Of a DNA stretch of 64,000 nucleotides, positions 53,047 to 64,000 are shown piece after piece (the stretch's first letter is position 1; each line of letters opens with the position of its first letter). Source of the stretch: Zymoseptoria tritici IPO323 (Eukaryota > Ascomycota > Dothideomycetes > Mycosphaerellales > Mycosphaerellaceae); the NCBI RefSeq assembly GCF_000219625.1, contig NC_018215.1:1984001-2048000 (forward strand), written 5' to 3'. The notes beneath the pieces are model-generated. The model searched no databases. It worked only from the letters and a program-made list of their open reading frames with translations, and had not been told where the DNA came from. The position numbers were made by a program, and so were the translations under genes.

Positions 53047-55693
53047 CGTGTTCAAAATAGCACGCTGCACAGGCTCACTGCGCACAAGAACACTCCAGCA
53101 ACCGTCCAGCAGTTTCAACATGCAAATCGCTCTTCGCCCTCAAATAATCCCTCTCCCAGCCTCCAAACGCAGTCGAAGAGTGAAGCTATACATTCCACAA
53201 AGTTTCCCCTCCATCCAATCAAGAAAACCCGCCCATTTGGCCGCTTCGTAAGAACTCGGGCTTGTAGTAATATAACGATTTGGAAAGGGTTTCTGGACTC
53301 GTGTTGTTTCGAGAGTTTCTTTTGCTGATTTATCGGGCATTAAGAAGCAATCTTTTTGCCTGTGTGTGTGGTTCGTGCTGCCATCGTTCCACTTTGCTTC
53401 TTTTGTTTTGATGCGGTACTCTATAAAGTCTTGGCGTTCACATGTGATATGGCTTCACGAGCTTCTTCGAGCTTCACCTTAGCGTGCTGTGCTTAGCAAG
53501 AGAGCTCTCGAGTCGATGCAATGCGGATCTGCGATCGCGCAGTCTATATTCTGCTCACAATTGTCCATGGCGGGCCAGCTCCGAGTCCAACACAAGCAGC
53601 GCCGGGAACTTCTCGCATCTCCGCAGCACGGTGACTCCACACGTCATAATCGTCCTCGTAAACAGCGTACGAGAATGAGGCAGAGGCCAAAAGGAAGAAA
53701 ACAACGGGATGGCCCGCGATGCGCCGCAAACAGATCTTTCTTTCTCCAGCTCCGATTTGTTTCTTCTCTTCTTCTTCCTCAACACGCTTTGGTGTTCATG
53801 CCCGTCGCTTAGGGTTCCTGTTGCAATCTATCAGAGTATCGCTCTCTGATGGGCTTCGGCTTTGATGCGGGTTTCCGCTCCCTCGTAAGTATCACCATCT
53901 CCTTGCGCTCCCCGTCACCTCCCACTCCGTCGCCGACCACATCACCGCGGCAGCCTCTTCAGCAGAGTGAAGAACTGCGCCTTGCTCTACGCACTTCCAC
54001 GTCTACCGCCACCAATCCCCACCCGAACATCGACATGCGCTGGGTCTCCATCGACCTCATCACCTCATCACCTTGCAGAGTCTTTCGCTGACTTTCCACT
54101 GCAGTTGTTGGCCATATCGTGAGGGCCTCGTTGGGCTGCCCGCAAGTGCATTCTGTGGGACGTACTACAGCGAGGAGCCAACCTTTCCCTGGCTTAGTTG
54201 ATACGGCAGAGGCCAATACCAGTAAGTTGCCTCTCGCTCTCGATCGCTCCTCGATCCGCTCATGTTCAATGCTGACCACTTCCATCACAGGCTTCCTGGA
54301 TCCGGGTAGGTCTTTGAAGCGCACCAGACATGCGTGGAAATCCGAGAATGTCTCGAGCGACGCCACGTCTTCATCGACCCCAGATTACCCACAACATTCG
54401 CTAACTTTTCTGCAGTTAGTCCGTCCGGAGAAGACGAGTCTTGGCTCGTTTTTCCGAAAGGCGCAGACACATAGGTTTTCTTTCTCGGCATCACCGCGAT
54501 CCCTGATTGAATGGATCCGCCTCGTCTGTTTGCCTCCGAGCCTTGACTGCGAATCCTGCATTCCCACACATGACCCTATGTCATATTTCACTGGACCGGT
54601 GACTGCGGCCCACTGAGCTTGACAGAAACTTTCGAACGACCTTCACTGGTCGTGGCGGAAGACATGGGCGACCGAACTTTGCACTCGGCCCCGTGGGATT
54701 GATAGCTATCTCTGCTGCACTCCTTCGGGGGTCAGCGGAGGTGACGGGTAACGCGCCCGGTCACGCGGGCTCTTCGGTGTTGGGGATATTTTCGAGGGAT
54801 CGATTCGGCGAGTACTCTCTGGGGGGCTTGAAAGAGTTATCACTCGCGAAACATGATACAGACGGAAGGCATGTCTTCTCGAACAGACTGCTGAGATGTC
54901 CACGTGCTCTTGAGACGTGCATCCTTGTCCTACGCAAGAAGGGACGCGGTTTCGAGGCGCGGCGGACACCACGCAGCGGCCGAGACGTTCCTGCACAGAA
55001 GGCGACCTTCACTGGGCGTTCAAGACTCGCAAAGTCATGAATTCTGTGAGAGATCCGATCTGGGGGCCATGCCTTGTGATGCAGACCGACGCCGGCTTGA
55101 TCGGTGCCAACGAAAGGGACGGGCGCGTACGTTGATGAGAAAACACTGCGGCGTGCTGGGTCTCTTCCGCTCGAAAGAGCGGTGATTCGTAGTAGCGTTC
55201 AACACGCAGTCATTCTGAGTACGCGCTTCGGATCAAAACGATTGGGACAAACGACCGGGCGGCATGAGAGCACGCGGAGAATAGCTTGCAGTGTCTCTGC
55301 AACGCTGACAGGCCATTTCGGTGGTCGTGTCCAGCGTCATCTTTTTTTCATCACTGCTTCTGCATTGCAGGACTTTGGAGAAGAGAGAACACAACGTGGC
55401 GTTGTAGCTTTCCCGCCGACACGAAAACTTTTGTCCTGGGATCAAGACTTTTGTCGCGCATACCGCCCAATGACTGTCAAACATGTTACACTCTCCCTCT
55501 TTACCAACTCCTGTGTCAAGTTCAGGTGCAATACGTATTGAATACCAGCATAGACTACGCCACATTGCTTGCCAATTTCAAGATTGCGAGCTCAATAATT
55601 ACTTCACCTACGCCGAAACACGAAAGTCGACTTTGAAGCTTTGAGATCGACCAAGGGTGTTCTACTATTCGGCGGACTGCACCCGACCCAGCA
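53047..55693. other. Gene-poor region, right part, with an unresolved possible spliced locus
   Basis: At 53849-54616 several canonical donor and acceptor motifs follow one another (gtaagtatc at 53886, ttgcag at 54078, gtaagttgcc at 54221, catcacag at 54291, tctgcag at 54416), and an ATG at 53849 opens MGFGFDAGFRSL. I could not assemble a convincing reading frame, so this is either a multi-intron gene I failed to solve or a non-coding transcript. A 61-codon minus frame (53729-53544) starts with a signal-peptide-like stretch but may be chance. Confidence 0.3.
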
Positions 55694-56860
55694 ATGAACT
55701 TATTCAAACGAAGCAAAGACAAGAGCAGCTCAAAAGAGCTAGCACCCGAAGATGGAAGCGAAGAGAAGAAGAGCTCCATCTCTCCCAGTGCCATGACAGC
55801 AAGCATGAAACAATACTTCAAGAAAAGCCCCAAGGAATCTAAGGAACCCGAACCATCGGTCGACAACGCCAGAGATGTTGTTGAAAGCGATAAAAAGAAG
55901 AGCACCATGTCAGACTACGCGAAGCAGTATTTCAAGCAAGCACAAACGTGGACAGCGGACGAAGCTGTTGAGGCCAAGAAAGCGCTACAGAAAGCTGCAG
56001 GACTGGGTGCTCGACCTGATGTTATTCCTGAAGGGGAGGCGCATGTTAGTGGCGAGCCTAGGACTGTAGAGCTGGGATGGGTGAGCATCTCTCATGGTCG
56101 GGCATTGCAATGGCTCCCAGACTGACACTTGTACCAGCACCCAGTGGCCGGAGCGACGGGGAAGTGGTTCGCGGCCAGCATCATCGGCAAACAGATCCAA
56201 GACAAGATTGGAAGTTATCCAGATCCGACACAGCATTGGGCTGTGATAGCGGGCGACTATGTGCATCAGCTTTGGATGGTAGGATTGCTATGAAGAATCG
56301 AACCATGAATGCCAAAGGCTGACACGATTTACAGGACGAGAATCTTAACATCATCTACATCAACGAGAAGCTGAACCGAGAAGACTGGCACCTCTTCGAA
56401 GTCGGCAAGACAAGATTCAACGACCAAGCACTCCGAGAGGCCAGCCGTATGACCATTCACAACATGTAAGCGATGTGCCCTTCACCACGGGAACAATTCC
56501 TTGCACACGCATTTGCAGCTGGGCACACATCTGACTGTCCATCGCAGGCGCGAAAAACGACCCGCCTACAACCTCATCAGCAACAACTGCCAAAATTTTG
56601 CCGTCGAACTTCTCAAAGCCATCCAAGTCGGCGCTCACCGCGACTTTGGCACGAGTTTCGCCATCTACCAGCGGGCAACTGGAAAAGGCGCCATCATGGA
56701 CCTGTTCGCTGAACAGCCAGAAGCAGATCCGCCTGAATTGCAACATGACGAGTCAGAGATGCCGCCGCCGAAGCGACAAGATACTGTGAATTTTGCGCAA
56801 CATGTCATGGATGAGAATACGACGAAGCTTGATCACGATGGCGATCCGAGGAGGGGATGA
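55694..56860 (+). CDS. NlpC/P60 (LRAT/PPPDE-like) fold protein (323 aa)
   Basis: Exons: 55694-56080, 56138-56278, 56335-56465 and 56548-56860 (introns 57, 56 and 82 bp). Residues 1-125 are charged and Lys/Ser-rich with a twice-used (K)QYFK motif (MKQYFKKS, AKQYFKQA). The domain after it has a His in TQHWAVIAGDYVHQLW and, about 100 residues later, a Cys in YNLISNNCQNFAVELL. A histidine strand followed by an N-C-(E/Q)-x-F motif is the catalytic layout of circularly permuted papain-like folds such as LRAT acyltransferases and PPPDE peptidases. Which activity it has, if any, is unknown. Convergent with SRP receptor alpha. Confidence 0.65.
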
Positions 56861-57093
56861 GGCGAAGATCGAAGGTACAGCGTAGCCAGGACTATGCATT
56901 GATTCAGCATCGCTCCGGAGCGGTGCCAGCGAAGACTCGCCTTTCAATCGCCTGATGTACTCCACTGCTGCCGGGATCAGATACGACGGCAGCCCCACGA
57001 TCGTCCTCTCGAGCAGTGCTTCAGCATTTCGCATGACCAGAGCAACGAGCGCGAGATGGCGTTCGAAAGTCATTCCATTCTTCAAGTGGCCGT

Positions 57094-59247
57094 CTACTTC
57101 ATCAACTTGCCTACTGCCCAATCCACATTCAATCCCCTGAGATCTCCGTAATGCTGTCCCACGCCCAAAAATACAACCGGGATGCCTGAGAAGTCAATGT
57201 CAGTCAAAGTCGGCGGAAGCAGCGCACCGAGAAGGAAGATGGGACTCACCCGTGGCATGCACCATGCTAACCAATGTCCCAACCATATCGCCCACAGTAT
57301 CACACTTGCTAATAATGAACCCATCCATGCCAACACCACCATTCCTCATCTGACCCTTCGTATCCACAAACTCCTTTGCGAAATTCCTCGCCTGTGCAAC
57401 ACTGTCCGTACCAACCAACGCCTCGCCAACCATGAAAATCTTATCCGGATTCGCCAATTGCCCAAACTTTGTCAAACTGCTCATCAATCTCGCGTCATTG
57501 TGACGACGACCGGCGGTATCCACGAGAACGACATCGAAAAGCATGTTGCCTTTACCAGCGTTCGTGGCATGTGCGACGGCGTCTCGAGCCACGGTTGCAG
57601 CGTCTTTCCCGTAGCCCTTCTCAAAGAGCTCGACGTGGCCGACGTTCTCGCGGCGAGCGAGCTCAGTGAGATTCCGAACGTGCACTCGTAGCTGCTCGAC
57701 CGCACCGCTTCGGAAAGTATCTGCCGCGACGACCAGAACGCGGAACTTGTTCTGGAGCAGAAAGTATGCGATTTTGCTGAGGTTCGTGCTCTTACCGACA
57801 CCGTTGACGCCGACAATGCTGATCACGTACGGTCGTGGGTTGGTGCCTTCAACCGTGGAAGTGATGTTGCGGAGGAGATCGAGACTGCTTGTTGGAGTGA
57901 GGATGCGGGTCAAGGCTTTGGCCATGCTCTCGCGAATCGTCTTATCGATGGAAGTGAATGATGCGGTAGTGGAGTTGAGCAAGTCCGTCTCCACGCTGTC
58001 ACAGAGACGTTCAGCGGCCTCCCTTGCGATGTTTTTCTCGAGGAGATGATTGCGCATCTGAAGAAGAGCGGGTGCCAGATCTTGCCTTGTGAGCTTCTTC
58101 CCACCGACCACGTTGCGGAACAAGCCAGATATCTTGCTTGTCGCTGTGCCGAACAGACCGGAATCTTCTTTCGTAACCGTCTCCTTCTGAGTCTCGTGCG
58201 ACTCGGCCAGAATGGCATCCACCTCATCCTCCAAGTCCTTGAGCACGAATTGTCCTTTGCCTGTTCTACTCCCCATTTGATCTGAACTGACGTTGTCCAC
58301 ATCAAAGTCTGCCCTCTCGTCCATAGGTGTAGCAGCTGCACTGTAGTCCAACACTTCTTCCTCGCCCTCCGCGGCGAAACCGTCTGCATCCCATCTTCTC
58401 TTCTGCTTGACGCCGCCCTTCCCGCCCTTTGGTCCTCGTCTTGTGTCCTCGTCGCCAGATGACGCAGGTGCGGACGAGGCGAAGGGTGAACCAGCGGCTT
58501 TGCGTGATCTCCGTGAAGTCTTTCCCGGTCCAGCTTTGCCGGTCAAAATATGCGATGCTGGAGTTGAAGGTCTCGATGCCTCCGGAGTGCCAATTGGCGT
58601 GGCTTCTGCACTCGTTGTATCATCTACTACAAGCTCTTGTCGCAGCGGTTTCCTAAACTGCGGTACGGGTGGTGGAGGTGGCTCATCGCGAGTCGCATCA
58701 TCTGTGACAGAGGCCGAGCTGGATGGTGGAGTGAGCTCGGCCTGGCTCTCTGAGTCCTGTTCGTCCACGGCAACTCTAGTGCTCCCTGTGTCGAGCTTGC
58801 GCACCAGCGCATCGAAGGTCGGATCGAAGTCTGTTGTGGAAACCCGGACAAAGTTCTGCTTCTTGAGTTCCGCACCATACTGTTTAACGAAAAGAGCTTT
58901 CACCGCGGTCAAAAGATCGTTGACCCACGACAGATGTAGCAGGGATTGGTATACAGCCTACAACCGATATCAGTTCGCCGTCTCTTGACCCAGCACACGC
59001 CGTCCATGCTCCAAGTTCAACCCACCACAAATATTAAGCCGACGTCTTTTGCTGTTGTGAATCGCAGAGTATATTTGTCCTTCCGGTATGGTGCACTGGC
59101 CGAGCCTTCTTGAGCGCCGGGCTTCTGTCGTTCTTCAATAAAGACATCGTTTATGAGGCCGTTGATCACGTTGGCGGACAGCGGGGCATAATGCTTGCGC
59201 CAGAGGACGACGCCAGAGGCCGTGACGATTTCGAAGGCGTCCAGCAT
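57094..59247 (-). CDS. Signal recognition particle receptor subunit alpha (673 aa)
   Basis: The GTPase that docks SRP-ribosome complexes at the ER. Exons: 59247-59026, 58957-57250 and 57185-57094 (introns 68 and 64 bp). Joins give GLIFVAVYQSLLHLSWV and HATGGIPVVFLGVG. Residues 1-130 are the longin-like SRX domain that binds the beta subunit. A charged linker with Lys/Arg stretches follows to about 290. The NG domain shows GVNGVGKSTNLSKIAYFL (G1) near 440, ADTFRSGAVEQL, DTAGRRHNDARLM (G3) and SKCDTVGD (G4), then the closing GVGQHYGDLRGLNVDWAVGKLM. The length fits. Divergent from YIF1, start codons about 300 bp apart. Confidence 0.95.
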
Positions 59248-59549
59248 GGTGAGGAGAGTCGCGCGAGGGCGGAGGTGAAGCTGTCCCGAAAAGTTTGCCT
59301 CAACTCGCGGTCGTCGTTGTGCTTGTCGCGGTTGGTGTCGGAGTTGAATGAAGGTATGACATCGAATCCGTCCTGCCGTGGGGATCTGCAGTCGTGAACC
59401 CTTGAATGCTGGCAGTCTTCTTGTGACAGCTTTCACTCACAAAAACATTCGATTCACCTCATCTGACGCGTAGACTCACATTGAATCCTCAACCCACCGT
59501 TAACAGATACCGAGTCAGCGATACGAGTCCACCGCGAGACGTCGACACC
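59248..59549. promoter_or_regulatory. Divergent promoter SRP receptor alpha / YIF1
   Basis: 302 bp between opposite start codons of two early-secretory-pathway genes. Shared regulation is possible. No operator recognised. Confidence 0.45.
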
Positions 59550-60687
59550 ATGCAACGCCCGGCCTACGCAGTACCGCCTGCGAATTCCCCTCCGCTTCAC
59601 CACCCCGTACCCCAGCATGTCTCGACCGTTCCTCAGCTTCGCTCTCCTCCGCCGCCTGCAGGATCCGCCCAAGGACAGCAGGGCGCCTACGGATATGGTC
59701 CAAGTCCTGGACAAGGCGCTCCCGGCGATGCCAACAACTACATGCATCCGGCGTTCGGCGGATTCATGAATGATCCCACAGCCCAGATGGGCTTTCAAAT
59801 AGGAAAGAGCGCTGTGGATGCTGGACAACAATATGCAGAGCAGACCGTGAGTGCTAGGGATACACTGAGACGCATTAGGACATGTACTGATCTAGCAACC
59901 TCATCTAGTTCAACCGCTACGTCAATGTTTCCGCCCTGAAGCATTACTTCAATGTCTCGAATCGCTATGTCCTCTCAAAACTCCTCATCGTCCTATTTCC
60001 CTGGCGCCATCGACCCTGGTCCCGCCAGCAAGCTCGCAGCAACGATAATCAAGGCGCAATGGAGTTCCTCCCACCAAGAGAAGACGTCAACTCGCCGGAC
60101 ATGTACATTCCGCTCATGGCCGTGGTCACATACATCTTGCTATCAACACTCATAGCTGGTCTGAACGGAAAGTTCAAGCCGGAGCTACTCGGAATCACAT
60201 TCAGTAATGCGAGCGTGATCATCATACTTGAGCTGGTGGTTTTGTGGCTGGGACGCTACTTTTTAAACATCAGCAGTGAGAGTCAAATTTACGACCTCAT
60301 TGCGTACAGCGGATACAAGTTCGTGGGTGTGATTGTCACGATCGCTGTGGCTGCGATCTTCAACCGCGGACAAGGAACTGGAGGATGGGTCGGATGGGCT
60401 GTGTTCGGCTACACTTTCATGGCGAACGCCTTCTTTCTGGTGAGTTTCGTGATTGAACCAGGAAACCGATGTTCCATGCTAACAGTCAATAGCTTCGATC
60501 CTTGAAGTACGTCCTTCTGCCCACAGACAATGCTCCAGGCAACCCAGGCATGCAGACCATCGCTCGAGGCCAACGCTCGCGTCGCACTCAGTTCCTCTTC
60601 GTCTACAGCTACGTCGTGCAATTCGCCTTCATGTGGTGGCTCACCGCTTTAGATGTCAGCGGCGGAAAGGCCAGCAAGAAGAAGTAG
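59550..60687 (+). CDS. YIF1: YIF1 family ER-Golgi transport protein (340 aa)
   Basis: A multi-pass membrane protein that forms a complex with YIP1 in ER-to-Golgi vesicle traffic. Exons: 59550-59846, 59909-60439 and 60493-60687 (introns 62 and 53 bp, all phase 0). Residues 1-70 are Pro/Gln/Gly-rich and cytosolic. The QMGFQIGKSAVDAGQQY block and the following FNRYVNVSALKHYFNVSNRYVLSKLLIVLFPW stretch are the family core before the membrane part. Five hydrophobic segments follow, from MAVVTYILLSTLIAG to FVYSYVVQFAFMWWLTAL. The C-terminus is basic (GGKASKKK), with a KKxx-like end that would suit retrieval to the ER. Confidence 0.93.
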
Positions 60688-61154
60688 ACATGTGCGGGCA
60701 AGGCGAGAGGGATATACTCAGGCACTTCACGATTCACCTTTCATGACAACAGCGTTTCAGCAGGCGGACAGCATGGATCATATGGAATGGAGAAGGACTA
60801 GGATCCTCGAAATGTCGTAAGCAAAACTTTTCTTACTTGCGTAGCCTTTCACTGTGTCTTTGGCCTCTATGCAGTTCTCAGAATGTTCGCATGCTGAAGT
60901 CCAGTCTGTGCAGCGTTCTGTGTGTATCAACGCACTCGTTCGGATGAGCGTCCATCCATGGCTCCTCACATCTCGACGTTAAAAGCTCCTGCCTGCGCCG
61001 TTTCTGTGTTCGCAGCAGCCCGGATCCTTAATGCTCACTTCCTCCCCGGACGACCATGCGAGGACTTTCCATCGAAGCTGAGGTCATATGTCCGTGACAC
61101 TCGACCCAGTATCTGGTTTGCTGGTCCGTTCGTGCTCGTCACTGTCTATTGGTC
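60688..61154. other. Intergenic stretch between convergent genes
   Basis: About 470 bp, no gene or repeat seen. Confidence 0.3.
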
Positions 61155-61910
61155 TTACTTCGTCTCCCGCGTCGCGCCCTGCTTCCTGAAGATTGACGGA
61201 ATCCAGGATTTCGCCTTACTCGCTTGGTTGTCCGGCCGCTCTGTCAAAGCCGGACGGTGGTCTTCGTGCTGCGGCGGTGTGAAGCACGCTGAGTCACTCC
61301 TCTTGATTCTGGCTCCCTCTGCGTCGTCCTCATGGTGCGCTTCTTGGATGTCGGTTTTCCGCGGCTTCGGCTCTCCGGATCTGGTGAAGTCCATCTCCTG
61401 ATCTGACTCTTCGCTATGCGGCTCGTGCTCTTCGAGGTCTCGCAACCGCTGCTCTGCGTACTGTCGGTCGAGCTCTAGCTGCATTTTCCGAATGGCCTTA
61501 AGGCGCTTCTTCTCGAGCTTCTTCTTCCGCGCCGCTTCCGCTTTCTCTTCTTTCTCTTCCTCCTCCCGCTCCTTCGCCTCGCGCCGCAATCGCTTATCTC
61601 TGTCTGAAGGCGCAATGCGCCGCAGGTACTTTGCGAGCGGCAGACCGCTCTGATGGGTGATCATCTCTGCTGGTCTTGGTGATGGCGCCATGGGCACAGT
61701 TGGCGGCGGCGGCGGCTGAGAGATGAGAGCCTCCGTGATGAGACTTGTCGCGCGCGGTCTGGCCGCGGATGTGGTGGCAGCGGAACCCGTGTTGCCTGGA
61801 TGCGCCTTTGGAAACTCGACAATGGTGGGAGAGGGCACTCTACTTGGAGGCGGAGATCTTAGAAAGTATTCAGCGAAACGCTCCGCGAAAGAACGGGGCG
61901 TGGAGTTCAT
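61155..61910 (-). CDS. Unknown charged coiled-coil protein (251 aa)
   Basis: Not recognised. I start it at the ATG at 61910 (MNSTPRSFAERFAEYFLRSP), because sequence before it includes an Asp run and looks like leader; an in-frame ATG at 62048 is the alternative. A Pro-rich part with a poly-Pro run (QPPPPPTVP) lies at about residues 70-90. It is followed by GLPLAKYLRRIAPSDRDKRLRREAK and a long, alternating Glu/Lys/Arg helix of about 60 residues, which should form a single alpha helix or coiled coil. The C-terminal 70 residues are acidic, then basic. No catalytic motif. Function unknown. Confidence 0.55.
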   Translation of the reverse strand: MNSTPRSFAERFAEYFLRSPPPSRVPSPTIVEFPKAHPGNTGSAATTSAARPRATSLITEALISQPPPPPTVPMAPSPRPAEMITHQSGLPLAKYLRRIAPSDRDKRLRREAKEREEEEKEEKAEAARKKKLEKKRLKAIRKMQLELDRQYAEQRLRDLEEHEPHSEESDQEMDFTRSGEPKPRKTDIQEAHHEDDAEGARIKRSDSACFTPPQHEDHRPALTERPDNQASKAKSWIPSIFRKQGATRETK

Positions 61911-64000
61911 GGTGGTGTGGCGGTCGGCGTGGTTGTTGTCGTCGTCGTCGTCGTCGTTGGCAGAGAGAGAATATTCAAAAAGAGGGGCAAAAATCTCAAA
62001 GTTGAGGCGGAGAATTGCGGCCTGACCTGGAGTGAATGACAATGACATGGCTATGGAGCTGCCGTTGCGCGGCTGAACAATACTTGAAGATGAACGTCCT
62101 TCACGCCGATACCGAGTCCAGGTCCGAAAGTGAGCATCCTTCACGCCAAGTGGACGTCCTAGACACCGACACCTCGAGACTATCCGAGTAAGCATCTACA
62201 GACTTTGCCGGCAGCGATACGATCGTAAGGTCAGACGGAAATTTCTAGAGGGTAGGTGAATGCGGCGCGCATTGTCACATGCAAGTTCCGACTTTGTCGG
62301 CTTCGCCGCCCTCTCTGGCCTTATGCCAGGCATTCACCACTGGAGGACGAGCTACAGGTCAACTGGCGTAAGAATGGAGAACGTCAATGGCAAGCACGAG
62401 ATCTCGCAGCTTCAAGCGCAGCAATACATCTTCCTGGAAACCACCTCGAGATCTGCGCCGCGTACTGTCCGAGCAAAAATCGAGGCAGCAGGCTGCGTCA
62501 AATGCTGGGACATTAGAGACGACAGCCTCTTGCACCTGTTCTAGCAACCAGCTTCGGTGCTTCGACCAGCTCCTGAGCCTATACCCAAGACAACGAGTCG
62601 TTTCTCGCGAGAAGCCGGGCGGCAATCGATATGCGGTGTGGGAGCTTCGTGCATGCCAGGTCTTGGCTCTTAATGTCGTGCTCTTCTGGACCAGATCTGG
62701 ACAACTTGAGCTGAGTATGCTGATTTTGAGGACGCGCAGACATCCCAGCGACTTTGGAGATGTCTTGACCTGGCACGTCAGAGCCCTCACATGGAACAGC
62801 GGAAACGAACCTCAGGAGTCAGGATGCCAGGACACAGGCAGTTCAAGTCATGACTTTGTTGCAGACGCCAGACGATCTCAACCGGTGGAAGTTGTTCTTT
62901 TCAAGTTCCACGACGCATTCATTGTTTCTTGCAACGTTGGCTTTCGCTGCTCGCGACTGCAGCAACCGTACCACAATGAGTCTATAGTGGCATATGTCGT
63001 TCGCCAATCCTGTCAAGACTGAACCAGCGCGGTCAAGAACACTGTGGCCGATTCCGGACCAAGAGGCTTCGTGCAAGAGCGAGCTCGCAATGATTCTCCA
63101 TCTTCTCCGGGTCGCTTAGCAATTAGCATGCCTATATCGGTGCGCCTTCCGCATCATTCCAATCTGTCATCGTCAGCTTCATCCGATGTCGCCAGCTGCA
63201 AGAGTCAAGAAGGTTGGACGGATTTCAAGCGTGGCAGGATGTCGGCACTTTAGTGCACGTGGTTGTGAGCAGTCGCGGAACAAATGCTATTGTGGCGCAA
63301 TCTTCGGAGCTGAAAGCGCACTTTGAGCTCTTTGGCTTCTCGGATGCGAGCCGCGATGGGGCATGGATGGTTCGCGGATCAAGTGGCATGGCACGAGAGT
63401 ACGAACGTACGAGACAGACTTTAGCGCAACTGGCGCGAGCGACGCCGAGCCGGATTGAGTTGACAATTCCGCGAAGTCTGCCTGTTCAATGGCGAGATGG
63501 CGTTTTGCTGGGAAGTCGGGCAGTCAGTTGCGAACGCACCGCAAACGATTCCAAGCTCGCATGTCCTCTGACGGTACGGTCATTTGACATTCACCGCCAC
63601 CCACCGTAGGATAATCGACGCCATCACGCAGCAGGTCGCAGCAAGTGCTTCCCACCTATCATCGCCATCATCACCAATGAAAAGTCGCTCGCGTCATGCA
63701 TTGCACATGAACCCCTACATCCTGCAGTCATGCAGCCCTATCGCTTCGCCTTGTCAGCGTACCGGGCCAGGAAAGACAAACAATAAGCCTCCCTGGCCTT
63801 GCAGCGTATCCAGCCTTGACTGCGGCACCCACGGATCCTCTACCGTGGTTGCACGCTGCCGGCTGCGGGGATGGTAGCATTGGCCTCGCAAAACGCGGTA
63901 CGAAAGATGACGGTCTCATTTGATGGCGACTTGAGGTCCACGTGGAATATTGTGCTCAGAGTTCAAGCCCTCGGCTAGGAGGTACGTCGTTCGCGACGTG
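61911..64000. other. Right end of the window, no gene called
   Basis: Several open frames occur. The most protein-like is 63214-63609 (plus, 131 codons), which contains a stretch resembling real coding sequence (ELKAHFELFGFSDASRDGAW) and may be an exon of a gene continuing to the right. I recognise no family and see no clear start or splice sites. 62256-63022 has overlapping frames without signal. No RNA gene or repeat seen. Confidence 0.3.

Noticed and set aside
53544..53729. 61-codon minus frame starting with a signal-peptide-like stretch
   Set aside because: Single short frame with no cysteine pattern, splice support or clear promoter; likely chance.
63950..64000. GTTCAAGCCC-like sequence near the right end as a tRNA T-loop
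   Set aside because: I could not fold the surrounding bases into acceptor, D and anticodon arms.

Overview
The window is a 64-kb piece of a filamentous ascomycete genome. About two dozen protein genes are split by short GT-AG introns (mostly 47-85 bp) and packed on both strands. The proteins are typical of filamentous fungi: a long NOT4, a MAK5 helicase, an EF-1alpha with seven exons, complex I 30-kDa, COQ5 and YIF1. A retrotransposon carries a CpA-type RIP (repeat-induced point mutation) signature. I favour a Dothideomycete (Mycosphaerellales-like), from general impression rather than from a decisive marker.

Layout. 1-5.4 kb: the 5' end of an ARID (RSC9-like) gene, an unknown disordered protein, a SIS-domain sugar isomerase-like gene and COQ5. 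5.4-9.2 kb: an accessory stretch with a UstYa-like membrane protein, an 82-bp minisatellite and, just downstream of it, a secreted cysteine-rich protein with a Kex2-like site. 9.7-25.1 kb: housekeeping genes (branched-chain ketoacid dehydrogenase E1 alpha, MAK5, an AZUL-HECT ubiquitin ligase, an SDR, complex I NDUFS3, NOT4). 25.3-35.9 kb: a divergent SDR / Baeyer-Villiger monooxygenase pair whose shared upstream region is split by a 6.9-kb Copia LTR retrotransposon. 36.4-39.4 kb: a Gfd2/YDR514C-like protein and a tandem run of three small unrecognised membrane proteins. 39.8-51 kb: an ING-type PHD protein, a small coiled-coil protein, EF-1alpha, tRNA adenosine deaminase TAD1 and a PHO80-type cyclin. 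51-55.7 kb: gene-poor DNA with a 34-bp minisatellite. 55.7-62 kb: an NlpC/P60-like protein, SRP receptor alpha, YIF1 and a charged coiled-coil protein. 62-64 kb: nothing I can call with confidence.

The most unusual object is the Copia element (26393-33304). It has 120-bp LTRs, a CTGTG target duplication, a primer site matching the anticodon arm of initiator tRNA-Met, and one unbroken gag-pol frame in which the in-frame stops I read are TAG or TAA and never TGA. This is the pattern expected when CpA becomes TpA. After the RNase H end and a first polypurine tract, the same frame runs on for about 1.3 kb and encodes an extra unrecognised domain, closed by a second identical 12-nt polypurine tract at the right LTR. 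Other points of interest are a possible retained-intron switch in NOT4 that decides between a 780- and a 1,518-residue protein, and the secreted protein whose last 36 residues look like a processed six-cysteine peptide.

Exon borders were worked out by eye from splice motifs, frame and family similarity. No alignment or transcript data were available.
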